Source: Chitinophaga niabensis (GTDB taxonomy: Bacteria > Bacteroidota > Bacteroidia > Chitinophagales > Chitinophagaceae). Taken from it: DNA of 64,000 bases. The stretch's first letter is position 1. Each line of letters starts with the position of its first letter. Location: assembly GCF_900129465.1 (NCBI RefSeq), contig NZ_FSRA01000002.1, positions 248,001-312,000 on the forward strand, given 5' to 3'. This document shows, in pieces, positions 35,571 through 44,686 of this stretch. Both the position numbers and the translations under genes were made by a program. Under the pieces are notes generated by a model. It worked only from the letters and a program-made list of their open reading frames with translations. It had not been told where the DNA came from and made no database searches.

Positions 35571-37920
35571 CGATCCCTTCAAAGTTCACACTTAAACGGA
35601 TGGCCTTTAAACCGCTGATACCTTGCAGTTCTTCCAGGTCAAGCATTTCCACTTCAGGTAAGAGGATGTTCTTGTTCTGTAAGAACTCAATGTATTTGCG
35701 GTATTCTTCTGCCTCCCGGCCATAAGAATATACAATGGCTATTTTACCAGGCTGTGTGAGCCTTTCCTTTGTAGCCTGTACCCGCACTTTATCGATCCGT
35801 TTCTTCATGATCTCATAACGGATGTTATAAGCTCCCTCTACATCAAAGCGCCGCTCATCTTTACGGAAACTGATATCGATAGGATTATTATGTGCCAGGA
35901 TCAACTGTGTTGTTTGTAATGGAATTTTCAGCTTAGGCTCCAGTTCATGCGTGATGCGTGCAATGTTTGCCATAGATGTAAGCTGCCACAGGCGCAGATT
36001 GCGGAGATACATGTTATCAAACTTCCTGTCCGGCGCAATAGACTGGCCAATGTAGATATTATATTCTACCCCGTCTGTTCTGTACTTTTCAAAATAGCAG
36101 GGATACGATTTTTGCAATTCGTCCTTCTCTTTCTCATAGTACTTGTTCACTGCAGCATTGATCTTCTGCAGGCTTTCTTCATACTCACGGCGGTGATGAT
36201 ATACATGGCCCGTGTTCTTGTCTATCTTCTCAAAATAATGATGCAGTAAAGGTTTCAGCTCACTTTCACTATCATACAGATGGCGGAAGATAGGTGCAAT
36301 CTCATGGTCCAGGAATTCGTTGATCTTCACTTCATCTTCTGCAAAGAGGGAATCCTGCATGCTGTTCAGCATGCGGTTGTTCTTGAACTGCAGCTCTTCC
36401 AGTAAAGGCAGGTTCAGGTCGCCGTTGATCTGGCGGAAAGTATTTTGAATGAGCTGTAATTGTTCCCGAAGGTCGTCCCGGATGGCAGAGCCTCTTTCTA
36501 CAGAGGAGTTGCGGATATCTACCGCGCCATATAAAGGGTACACCCCTTCAAACAAGATATTGCCAATATCTTTCTGCTGTTCTTTAGGTGTGTGCAGGTA
36601 CTCCCATGCAGCTTCCGTAAACTTCCATTCCACTGCAGGCTGCAAGGCCGTATACTGTTCTTTGATCACTTCATTGATCCTTTCATTGGCCAGTTCCATA
36701 CTTCTGCGTAACAGCAATGTGCCTACTGCATAACTTGGTTGCAGGCGGGCCAGCATTTCCCAGTCCAGCACTTCATCTGTGATAGAAGCTATTTCCAGCA
36801 TACCCAGCAAAGTATCTTCATGCCGGATAGGGCAAAGGATAAAACTCTTAATGCCCTGCAAAGGCAGGTATCTTAAGAAAGGATACAACTCTACCGTTTG
36901 CCGGTTGATCTCTGTAAGTACCAATGGCTGGGGATTGTTATCCAGGAATTCCAGCAACTGCTCATTCAGGCTGTTACGCTCCGCATCGTTCCGCGCATTG
37001 GCGAAGATGATGCTTTGTGCAACATAAGCATTGTCCAGCACGGACTTGTTGTTCACCTTGATAAAGGGGATCATGTGCAGGCTGATGTCTGGCCGGCCTA
37101 CCATTGTTTTCAGGTAGTCCCGCGCTTTCACATAAGTTTTCAGCTCATTGTCCTTCCCGATGTTCAGTACCAGGTTCTTCATGCCATTTACCACATGTTC
37201 CTGTGTAACATCCTTGATGGTCCAGATGGCGAAGCCTTCCAGGGAGAAGCTGTCCAGCGGTATCAGTCTTTCCAGGTCGCCGAGGTCCTGTAGTTTAAAA
37301 TCCCCGGTGCAGATCCGGTCACAATCCAGTTTCGGAAGCTCCCCTTTCAATTTCACATCTATAAAGCGGGGGTCTATCACCAGCTTAATATAGCGCTGAA
37401 CGCCAGTTTCCGGATGTACAATGCTGTGGGTAAGTTCGTTATCATAATTGATCGGGAGGCCATACCAGCGTTCCAGGATGAGCTTATACATCCAGGCCTT
37501 CTTATCCTTTTTCGCTTTTTCTTCTGAAACACCTTTAGGAATAGCCATCAGCTCATGCCCGTTATCGGTAAAGAGCTGGCGGAACCGTTCAGAATAATAG
37601 AAGATCGCAAAACGGAAAGGCGCCCCTATACCATAGATGTCTTTCGTATCATCTATGGTCACCGGGAAAACGGTAGCCGTAATAAGGTCCAGGTATTCCT
37701 GGTATTTGGAGATATCAGTATCCTTTTCCAATGGTTGCAGTAAAGCAGGGTCACTTTCAAAATGGCGTACGATCTCTGAGAAGTAGCTGGCACGTGCTCC
37801 TGTGGTCCGGGCGGCCTTCTCTTTCATGTAGCGGATGTAAGGACCGAATGAAATGTGACTGTCAATCAATTCATCCTCCTTAAACAGACGCGGGTGTGCA
37901 GTTAAAATTTTCATATTCAA
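35560..37920 (-). CDS. GAF-domain protein of unknown function
   Basis: 786 residues, no signal peptide or membrane segment. A GAF-like domain can be seen in the middle (about 310-430: LTEINRQTVELYPFLRYLPLQGIKSFILCPIRHEDTLLGMLEIAS). The N-terminal 300 residues and the C-terminal 350 residues match no domain I can name; the C-terminal part is helical and charged with YYEKEKDELQKSYPCYFEKY. No kinase, cyclase or DNA-binding output is visible. It looks like a long cytoplasmic sensor conserved in Bacteroidota, but its role is unknown. The gene ends 11 bases inside the convergent fusion gene and stands alone. Confidence 0.8.
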   Translation of the reverse strand: MNMKILTAHPRLFKEDELIDSHISFGPYIRYMKEKAARTTGARASYFSEIVRHFESDPALLQPLEKDTDISKYQEYLDLITATVFPVTIDDTKDIYGIGAPFRFAIFYYSERFRQLFTDNGHELMAIPKGVSEEKAKKDKKAWMYKLILERWYGLPINYDNELTHSIVHPETGVQRYIKLVIDPRFIDVKLKGELPKLDCDRICTGDFKLQDLGDLERLIPLDSFSLEGFAIWTIKDVTQEHVVNGMKNLVLNIGKDNELKTYVKARDYLKTMVGRPDISLHMIPFIKVNNKSVLDNAYVAQSIIFANARNDAERNSLNEQLLEFLDNNPQPLVLTEINRQTVELYPFLRYLPLQGIKSFILCPIRHEDTLLGMLEIASITDEVLDWEMLARLQPSYAVGTLLLRRSMELANERINEVIKEQYTALQPAVEWKFTEAAWEYLHTPKEQQKDIGNILFEGVYPLYGAVDIRNSSVERGSAIRDDLREQLQLIQNTFRQINGDLNLPLLEELQFKNNRMLNSMQDSLFAEDEVKINEFLDHEIAPIFRHLYDSESELKPLLHHYFEKIDKNTGHVYHHRREYEESLQKINAAVNKYYEKEKDELQKSYPCYFEKYRTDGVEYNIYIGQSIAPDRKFDNMYLRNLRLWQLTSMANIARITHELEPKLKIPLQTTQLILAHNNPIDISFRKDERRFDVEGAYNIRYEIMKKRIDKVRVQATKERLTQPGKIAIVYSYGREAEEYRKYIEFLQNKNILLPEVEMLDLEELQGISGLKAIRLSVNFEGIVKT

Positions 37921-38004
37921 ACGTCAAAAAAATCATCATTACAGCGCTAAGCCAGTTGACAGTGCAGGATAACAGAATTGTTGCTTGGGGAAGGTGACAC
38001 AAAG

Positions 38005-38679
38005 TTACGGGTTTTCTACATCCGAAGTATTATTTGCCGGATAAACCGGGGAATTCGTGTCCTGAATGGCATAAAAATAAGATGTACCGGTATTGGCATC
38101 GTCAAAGCTGACGGGGTTTTGATGGCGGTATATATAAAAATATCCGCATAAGCCAAAATCTCCGGCGCAGCAAAGGGTATGGAAGGTATATAATCCTAAA
38201 AGCAATGCTTTTCCTTCCACCGGCACCAAACAAAAAGCAATTACGCACAGGCCGGAGATAATTGCAAAAGGCGCCATGGCAATGTACCGGAACTGCCGGT
38301 AATTGATCACAAAAGCATGGGCTACGGCGTAGAACATCAGGTAGCGCCAGATCACGCCATAACGTACATCCCTGGCTCCGTACCAACGGAACATCCAGCC
38401 ATGGATCAATTCATGCAGCGGGACCAGTAAAAAGGTGGAGGGAATACCCAGCAGCATCCATCCCAGGAAAGCAGGAACGGTCAGCAGGCCGGAAGTTCTC
38501 CAGTAAATGCCGCTAAGAACAGTGAACACGCCACCCAGGAAAAAGAAGGACATAAACAGGCGCTGGTAGATATTCCGGGCCTGCAGGCCTTCCCGTAAAG
38601 GAAGTACCAGCTCCCGAAAGCCATACCGCGCAAATTGCGAATAGCCTTTCGATTCCAGGGAACGGATCAGTTCCTCCAT
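38005..38679 (-). CDS. DUF3267-type membrane protein with HExxH motif
   Basis: 224 residues with four membrane segments (about 38-58, 65-90, 128-150, 153-175). The second is followed by LHELIHGWMFRWYGA, an HExxH zinc motif typical of DUF3267, a membrane group related in layout to site-2 proteases. A second conserved His (YAVAHAFVIN) lies further on. Peptidase activity is plausible but not proven. Only 3 bases separate its start from the lysA stop, so it is probably translated from the lysA transcript. The C-terminus (after about 195) is polar and variable. Confidence 0.78.
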   Translation of the reverse strand: MEELIRSLESKGYSQFARYGFRELVLPLREGLQARNIYQRLFMSFFFLGGVFTVLSGIYWRTSGLLTVPAFLGWMLLGIPSTFLLVPLHELIHGWMFRWYGARDVRYGVIWRYLMFYAVAHAFVINYRQFRYIAMAPFAIISGLCVIAFCLVPVEGKALLLGLYTFHTLCCAGDFGLCGYFYIYRHQNPVSFDDANTGTSYFYAIQDTNSPVYPANNTSDVENP

Positions 38680-38682
38680 GGT

Positions 38683-39909
38683 TTACAGGGGAATTTCTAC
38701 CTGGTTCTTCAACAGGTCGTCAATTGTATCCCGCTTGCGGATCAGGTGAGCTTTGCCATCCTTCACTAATACTTCCGCCGGTTTCAGACGGGAGTTAAAG
38801 TTGCTGGACATTTCAAAACCATAAGCGCCGGCATTGTAGAACACCAGGTAATCTCCTTCCCGCACTTCATTGATCTTACGGTCCCAGCCGAAAGTATCTG
38901 TTTCGCAGATATTACCCACTACGGTATAGATGCGTTCTGTGCCCTTGTGGTTGGAGATATTTTTGATGAGGTGGAAAGAATCGTAGAACATAGGGCGGAT
39001 CAGGTGGTTGAAACCGGAGTTCACACCCACAAATACCGTAGCCGTTGTTTGTTTGATCACATTGGCCTTTACTACAAAGTAACCGCATTGGCTCACCAGG
39101 AACTTTCCCGGTTCAAACCACAATTGCAGCGGGCGTTTGTAGGATTTAGCGAAGTGATTGAAAGCATCAGTGAGCTTTTTACCCAACAGGTCGATATCCG
39201 TTTCAGGATCACCCTGCTGGTAAGCCACTTTGAATCCGCTACCCAGGTCAATGAATTCCAGGTCGGGGAAATGCTCCGTCATTTCAAACATGATCTCCAC
39301 CCCGCGGAGGAATACATCCACGTCCTTGATCTCAGAGCCGGTGTGCATGTGCAAGCCCGTTACTTTCAGTTTGGTGGATTTAACGATCCGTTCTATATGG
39401 CGCAGCTGGTGGATGGAAATACCAAACTTACTGTCCACATGGCCGGTAGAGATCTTAAAGTTCCCTCCTGCCATGATGTGCGGGTTCAGGCGGATGCAGA
39501 TAGGATAGCTGCCTCCGAACTGGTTGCCGAACTGCTCCAGGATGGAAATATTGTCGATATTGATATTTACGCCCAGGTCTTTTGCTGCAATGATCTCCTG
39601 CAGGTCTACACAATTGGGGGTAAAAATGATGTTCTTAGGATCGAAACCGGCCTTGAGGCCCAGTTGTACTTCCTGGATGGATACGGTATCAAGCCCGCAG
39701 CCAATAGAATTGATATAGCGTAATACGTTGATATTGGTCAACGCCTTACAAGCATAAAAAAAGCGGGCATCGGCCTTGACAAAGGCTTTCTGGAGCTTCT
39801 CGTATTGTGTTTTGATCTTTTCGGCATGATACACATAAACTGGTGTACCAAACTCTTCCGCCACTTTCACCAGGAAATCGGCGCTGAGAACATCGCTTTG
39901 CTTAGCCAT
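38683..39909 (-). CDS. lysA: diaminopimelate decarboxylase
   Basis: 408 residues. It removes CO2 from meso-diaminopimelate to make L-lysine. The pyridoxal phosphate Lys is Lys55 (FFYACKALTN); LHMHTGSEI and DLGSGFKVAY are the barrel phosphate-binding parts, and GNICETDTFG carries the Cys of the dimer active site. The C-terminal beta domain ends in FNSRLKPAEVLVKDGKAHLIRKRDT. Length and motifs match the Bacteroidota enzyme. No other lysine-pathway gene is near; the membrane protein gene after it is probably co-transcribed. Confidence 0.95.
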   Translation of the reverse strand: MAKQSDVLSADFLVKVAEEFGTPVYVYHAEKIKTQYEKLQKAFVKADARFFYACKALTNINVLRYINSIGCGLDTVSIQEVQLGLKAGFDPKNIIFTPNCVDLQEIIAAKDLGVNINIDNISILEQFGNQFGGSYPICIRLNPHIMAGGNFKISTGHVDSKFGISIHQLRHIERIVKSTKLKVTGLHMHTGSEIKDVDVFLRGVEIMFEMTEHFPDLEFIDLGSGFKVAYQQGDPETDIDLLGKKLTDAFNHFAKSYKRPLQLWFEPGKFLVSQCGYFVVKANVIKQTTATVFVGVNSGFNHLIRPMFYDSFHLIKNISNHKGTERIYTVVGNICETDTFGWDRKINEVREGDYLVFYNAGAYGFEMSSNFNSRLKPAEVLVKDGKAHLIRKRDTIDDLLKNQVEIPL

Positions 39910-39948
39910 CGTATCTATTAAATTGAATGTGCGAAAATAGTAAGAATA

Positions 39949-40335
39949 TTAATCTTCCCGCATAAAATCGTCCAGATCCCTGCGTTCCCGCTTTGTAGGG
40001 CGTCCGATCTTGCTCTGGCGCTTGCCGGTATCGAAGCTGGAAGCGATCCTTTGGTTGAATTGCTTATCCTCTTCGGGGGTTATATCTACGTAATATTTAA
40101 TAGCTTCTGTGTACTGCACACGGTTATGCAGCAGGCCCACGACCTCTATTTTCCAGCGTTTGGCCTCTGTTTTAATGTCATACTGGTCCCCAATGCTCAC
40201 ACCTTTGGCAGCTTTTACGGCCATGCCTTTGAGCTTCACCTTGCTGGCATCGCAAGCTGCAGCAGCCTGGGTACGGGTCTTAAAGATGCGTATGGCCCAG
40301 AGATATTTGTCCAAACGGAGTTTTTCTTCACTCAT
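39949..40335 (-). CDS. S4-domain RNA-binding protein (Hsp15-like)
   Basis: 128 residues from the ATG at 40335 (MSEEKLRLDKYLWAIRIFKTRTQA); the frame can be extended upstream but the family starts here. The S4 fold covers residues 5-70, with RLDKYLWAIRIFKTRTQAA and VKLKGMAVKAAKGVSIGD. The tail is basic (KIGRPTKRERRDLDDF). Hsp15 relatives bind stalled 50S subunits carrying peptidyl-tRNA and help recycle them. The gene lies 39 bases upstream of lysA on the same strand and 97 bases from a divergent antiporter gene. Confidence 0.9.
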   Translation of the reverse strand: MSEEKLRLDKYLWAIRIFKTRTQAAAACDASKVKLKGMAVKAAKGVSIGDQYDIKTEAKRWKIEVVGLLHNRVQYTEAIKYYVDITPEEDKQFNQRIASSFDTGKRQSKIGRPTKRERRDLDDFMRED

Positions 40336-40432
40336 GGCTGCAAAATTACGAATCGCCGGCTTGCAGAACAAAACAGGATGATATACACGGTTCATCATTT
40401 CTTACTATATTTCGGCCATTATCCTGTTGCAC

Positions 40433-41851
40433 ATGAAGAAGAGCCACCTGCTTTACCCTTTGATCATCGGTATTTTTGCTGCACTTATCTGGTTCATAAT
40501 TGCCCAGGGCGAGCGTTTGCCTGAAAAACAGCCGGCTCCCCTCACCACCACTTTAACACCTGCCACTCCGCCACCAGCTGGTACAGGGGTATTTAATGAG
40601 TTAATACATCATGCACAGCATCCCCTGAGCATGCTGCTTTTCCAGATCATTATCATTCTCTGTGTGGCCCGCTTGTTCGGCTACCTGGCGCAAAAAATAA
40701 AACAACCTGCCGTAGTAGGGGAGATCGTTGCCGGTATTGTACTGGGTCCTTCCCTGCTGGGATTGTTATGGCCCGATGCCATGAAAACTATTTTCCCTGC
40801 CGGCTCTTTAAGCAACCTGCAGTTCCTGAGCCAGATAGGCCTGGCCTTTTTCATGTTCATTGTGGGCATGGAACTGGATATCAGTAAGGTCAGGCAGAAA
40901 GCACACGATGCCGTAATGATCAGCCACGCCAGTATCATTATCCCTTTTTTCCTGGGTGTTTGCCTGGCCTATTTCACTTTCCAGGAGTTTGCGCCGGCTA
41001 ATGTGAACTTCGTTTCTTTTGCGCTGTTCATGGGTATTGCCATGAGCATCACAGCATTTCCGGTACTGGCCCGCATTGTGCAGGAAAGAGGGTTAACAGG
41101 CACCCCATTGGGTTCCATGGCCATTACCTGTGCTGCTGCGGATGATATTACGGCATGGGGCATCCTGGCTGTAGTAATAGCTATCGTAAAATCCACCGGC
41201 ATCTTAAGTGCCGTGGTCACTATCCTGCTGGCCCTGACGTTTGTAGCCGCCATGTTCTTTTTGGTACGCCCCTGGCTGCAAAAACGCATGACGACCGTAC
41301 AGGGAACTAAAACCAAAGTAGCGCTGGCTTTTTTTGTACTGCTGATCTCAGGATACCTGGCAGAAGTGATCGGCGTGCATTTGCTCTTTGGTGCTTTTAT
41401 TGCCGGTGTGATCATGCCGCAGGAAATGAATATCAAAACCTTACTCACGGATAAACTGGAAGATGTAAGCGTACTCATACTGCTGCCCATCTTTTTTGTG
41501 CTCACCGGTTTGCGCACGCAGATAGGATTACTGAATGAAGGGCATCTCTGGGCCGTATTTGGTGTGATCATGCTCGTGGCCGTTTCCGGTAAATTTGCCG
41601 GCTCCGCGCTCACAGCAAGGATCGTAGGCCAGCCATGGCAGGAAGCACTTTCCATCGGGGCATTGATGAATACACGGGGGTTGATGGAACTGGTAGTGTT
41701 GAATATCGGTTATGAACTGGGTATTTTAACCCCGCAGGTATTTGCGATGCTGGTATTGATGGCACTTGCCACTACATTTATGACAGGGCCTGCGCTGGAT
41801 ATTATCAATCATTATTACGCCCGCCGGCGGCATGTTGTTTCGCAACTTTAG
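40433..41851 (+). CDS. cation:proton antiporter (CPA2 / KefB-like)
   Basis: 472 residues from the ATG at 40433; a TTG two codons earlier is also possible. An extra N-terminal helix (about 6-24) and a Pro/Thr-rich loop precede the usual 12-13 membrane segments, with FGYLAQKIKQPAVVGEIVAGIVLGPSLLG as the first core helix and ADDITAWGILAVV as the ion-binding helix (the paired Asp). The Na+/H+ exchanger domain ends near 455. There is no NAD-binding or universal stress domain at the C-terminus. It exchanges Na+ or K+ for protons at the inner membrane. Its stop overlaps the convergent TlpA-like gene by 4 bases. Confidence 0.93.
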   Translation: MKKSHLLYPLIIGIFAALIWFIIAQGERLPEKQPAPLTTTLTPATPPPAGTGVFNELIHHAQHPLSMLLFQIIIILCVARLFGYLAQKIKQPAVVGEIVAGIVLGPSLLGLLWPDAMKTIFPAGSLSNLQFLSQIGLAFFMFIVGMELDISKVRQKAHDAVMISHASIIIPFFLGVCLAYFTFQEFAPANVNFVSFALFMGIAMSITAFPVLARIVQERGLTGTPLGSMAITCAAADDITAWGILAVVIAIVKSTGILSAVVTILLALTFVAAMFFLVRPWLQKRMTTVQGTKTKVALAFFVLLISGYLAEVIGVHLLFGAFIAGVIMPQEMNIKTLLTDKLEDVSVLILLPIFFVLTGLRTQIGLLNEGHLWAVFGVIMLVAVSGKFAGSALTARIVGQPWQEALSIGALMNTRGLMELVVLNIGYELGILTPQVFAMLVLMALATTFMTGPALDIINHYYARRRHVVSQL

Positions 41852-43014
41852 ATCTTTTCTAATTTCATCCTGATAGAATCAAGGGGGCTATTCACATTTG
41901 CGATGATGCCCCCCTGATCTACCAGGAAAGAATAAGGCAAAGCGAAGATGTTGTATTCCTTAATATTCAGCTCGCCGCCCTTTTCAAGTAAATGCAAACC
42001 TTTATAGTTGTTTTCTTCAACAGCGTTTAACCACTTTTGCCTGTCTTTATCAATAGACACCGCAATAAGGGAAAACCCTTTCTTTTTATACTTCGCATAC
42101 AATTCATTCAGTTCAGGCACTTCTTTTACACAGGAACCGCACCATGAAGCCCAGAAAACAACCAAAGTATATTTTGATCCTTTAAAAATATCCTGCGGCG
42201 CAATTTTCCGGCCATTTTCCGTTTCGCCATATAATACATGAAGCGTATCCCCCACTGCTTCGTTCACCGCGCTGTACTTTATCAACTCATCATTCAGCAT
42301 TTCCCCATATAAACTGTTGCGAACATCTTCCGGCAGGTTTTTATATAACTCAAACCCATACCCAGGTTCCCATCTCGCAATGCTTGCATCCAATGCTGCA
42401 TAGACGGATATAACCGAAGGGTTGATCCTTTTCTGAAAGTTTTTTGCTGCTGCTACCTGAAAGAACTTGAAGTGCTTATCAAAATCATTCACTACCGCAG
42501 ACAGCGTATCAATCTGATTCCCCTTTTCAATCGCTGCAATAAGCAAATTCTTCACACTATCTTTTTGCCTGAAATACTCGCTCCGCATACTATCCTGCAA
42601 GTTCCTGTAAAGTGTTAATTCATTCTGCAAAGCGGAATTGGTTGTTATTCCGGGATAGGGCTTTAAGGTTTTTCGCGCATACGTTTTCATATCTGCCTCT
42701 ATAAAAATGGTATCCCCACTACCGTCAGCATATAATATTATGGGCCAATTAGCCTTATAAGCCGGATTAACAATGCCCATATCAAGAAAGCCCGGCTGCG
42801 CTATTTTTCTTTCCAGTATCAGGATTGCAGAATCCGGTTCAATCCGGATCCTTGACTGTAACACTTTAACATCAGGGAACCTGTCACCCAGATCTACTGA
42901 CACCTTTTCAAAGTTCTTTATTGACAGCTTAATGACTACGGACAGGTCCTTTTTTTGTTCCTTATTCCCGCAGGAAATAAGAAAGGCTGTAAGTAAGAGA
43001 AAAACAATGCGCAT
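41848..43014 (-). CDS. TlpA-like thioredoxin-fold lipoprotein
   Basis: 388 residues from the ATG at 43014 (MRIVFLLLTAFLISCGNKEQ), a lipoprotein signal with acylated Cys at 15. The N-terminal about 235 residues are a DUF4369-like beta domain plus helical spacer, and the C-terminal about 140 residues a TlpA/AhpC-type thioredoxin fold with the redox site WASWCGSCVKEVPELNELY and a cis-Pro region YNIFALPYSFLVD. It should act as a periplasmic disulfide reductase. Such genes are common beside SusCD pairs in Bacteroidota; here it follows the SusD gene after a strong terminator, so it probably has its own promoter. Confidence 0.9.
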   Translation of the reverse strand: MRIVFLLLTAFLISCGNKEQKKDLSVVIKLSIKNFEKVSVDLGDRFPDVKVLQSRIRIEPDSAILILERKIAQPGFLDMGIVNPAYKANWPIILYADGSGDTIFIEADMKTYARKTLKPYPGITTNSALQNELTLYRNLQDSMRSEYFRQKDSVKNLLIAAIEKGNQIDTLSAVVNDFDKHFKFFQVAAAKNFQKRINPSVISVYAALDASIARWEPGYGFELYKNLPEDVRNSLYGEMLNDELIKYSAVNEAVGDTLHVLYGETENGRKIAPQDIFKGSKYTLVVFWASWCGSCVKEVPELNELYAKYKKKGFSLIAVSIDKDRQKWLNAVEENNYKGLHLLEKGGELNIKEYNIFALPYSFLVDQGGIIANVNSPLDSIRMKLEKI

Positions 43015-43029
43015 AGTATACAATATAAT

Positions 43030-43065
43030 AAAAAAGAGGCTGTCTCAAAAGAATGAGACAGCCTC
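43030..43065 (-). terminator. strong intrinsic terminator of the second SusCD operon
   Basis: GAGGCTGTCTC (43036-43046) and GAGACAGCCTC (43055-43065) form a perfect 11-bp stem with an 8-base loop. On the minus strand a run of T follows directly. It lies 20 bases after the SusD stop codon. Confidence 0.9.
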
Positions 43066-43084
43066 CATGTAGCCTGTTTTCCGT

Positions 43085-44668
43085 TTAATAAAGATTATTC
43101 TGTTCCAATGCAGGATTCAGGTCCCTCTCCCCAAGCGGGATTGGCCACCAGTAGTCCCTGTCTTTATTGAACTTCCTGGTTTCCAAACGATCTCCCTTGT
43201 AATTATAGATATCCGTGTTCAGTTCCACCTCTGCTGTTTTCCAACGGCGGATATCATTGTAATACATGCCTTCGCCGGCCAGCTCTATCCTTCTTTCATG
43301 ACGGATCACTTTCCTCAGATCGTCTTTGGATAAACCGCGTGTGATCTTTGGCATGGCAACACGGCCGCGGATGGTATCCAGGGCATCGTAGATAGTAGCG
43401 TCAGGGCCGGCATACTCATTCTGTGCCTCTGCATACATCAGTAATATATCCGCATAACGCAGTACAATGAAATTGGTTTCAGACTGACGGTCTACCAGGG
43501 ATGCTTTATCTGCAGGTGGCGCTTCCCGGTCATAGATGCTGAACTTCTTCATCCCAAAACCAGTGATCGCAAAACGGGTAGCGTTGATGGTTGCACCCAT
43601 GTAACGGTCGCCAGGGAAAGTGAAGGTGCCATACAAACGTGCATCCCTGTTCAGGAAAGGCGTTGCTGCATTATACAGCGGAGACTGTGCCTGCGGAAGA
43701 CCATCCTTCATCAGGTAAGCCTGTGCAAGGTTCAGCAGCGGGGCGTTTGTATTGTACTGGCGGCAGATCAGGTCGAAGGAATTACCCTGGTTAGGGAACA
43801 TATACTGCACATCAAAGATCACTTCCTTGTTATTCTCGTTAGCCGGCAGGAATAAAGCGCGGTAATCTGCAAACAAACCATAACCAGTACTGGTGGATGC
43901 ATCTATCACTGCTTTCGCAGCATCGGCAGCCGCTTTCCATTTGTTATTATCATTTGCTGTGTTAAACAAAGCACTTGCTTCATACAACAATACACGTGCT
44001 TTCAATCCCATGGCAGCACCTTTGGTGGCACGGCCTTTATCTGTGGCAGCGGTATATTTGAAAGGAAGTTTCAATGCTGCACTGTCCAGGTCTTTCAGGA
44101 TCTGCTCTACTACCTTCACACGTTCAGTTCTTGGCAGGTCTGCCTGTGTTTCTTTATTTGGCGGATCAGTGATCAGTGGCACTGCGCCATAATAATTCTG
44201 CAACAGGAAATAATACAAAGCTCTCAGGTAATAAGCCTCCCCTTTCATGCGGGTTACAACAGCAGGATCCATACCCGCTATTGCATCTATCCTTGCCAGA
44301 AAAGTATTACAGCGGCCAACACCTCCGTAACAATCAGACCAGCGGCCGCTTATTACACCTCCGGTATTGGATGCCTGCAAACCTGCAGCAATGGAGTTAT
44401 AGCTCATACTATTGCCATAATTGTAGGCATTGGGAGAAGCGGTTTCTTCCCATAAAGCAGTGGTATTATTGGCCCCTTTACCACCATATACGCCATCATT
44501 ACGCAAATTACTGTAACAGGCCGTCAGACCGGCATTAGCCGCTTCCGGCGTAGTCCAGAATGTGCTTTCCGTATACCGGTCGTTAGGCTTAACATTTAAC
44601 AGGTTGCTGTTACAACCTGCCGTTATCAGCAACAGGGCGCTTCCGGCTATGAATAATATCTTTTGCAT
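43085..44668 (-). CDS. SusD/RagB-like nutrient-binding lipoprotein
   Basis: 527 residues from the ATG at 44668 (MQKILFIAGSALLLITAG-CNSN), a lipoprotein signal with Cys19; an ATG two codons upstream is also possible. The N-terminus NLLNVKPNDRYTESTFWTTPEAANAGLTACY and the C-terminal VIRHERRIELAGEGMYYNDIRRW are typical of SusD proteins of the RagB type. It is an outer-membrane surface protein that catches the ligand for the SusC transporter encoded 18 bases upstream. No enzyme gene is in the operon, so the ligand cannot be inferred. Confidence 0.94.
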   Translation of the reverse strand: MQKILFIAGSALLLITAGCNSNLLNVKPNDRYTESTFWTTPEAANAGLTACYSNLRNDGVYGGKGANNTTALWEETASPNAYNYGNSMSYNSIAAGLQASNTGGVISGRWSDCYGGVGRCNTFLARIDAIAGMDPAVVTRMKGEAYYLRALYYFLLQNYYGAVPLITDPPNKETQADLPRTERVKVVEQILKDLDSAALKLPFKYTAATDKGRATKGAAMGLKARVLLYEASALFNTANDNNKWKAAADAAKAVIDASTSTGYGLFADYRALFLPANENNKEVIFDVQYMFPNQGNSFDLICRQYNTNAPLLNLAQAYLMKDGLPQAQSPLYNAATPFLNRDARLYGTFTFPGDRYMGATINATRFAITGFGMKKFSIYDREAPPADKASLVDRQSETNFIVLRYADILLMYAEAQNEYAGPDATIYDALDTIRGRVAMPKITRGLSKDDLRKVIRHERRIELAGEGMYYNDIRRWKTAEVELNTDIYNYKGDRLETRKFNKDRDYWWPIPLGERDLNPALEQNNLY

Positions 44669-44686
44669 ACACATTTTTTGAAAACG

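Noticed and set aside
40969..41655. 228-codon open frame on the minus strand
   Set aside because: It is the reverse of the antiporter's membrane helices and has no independent support.
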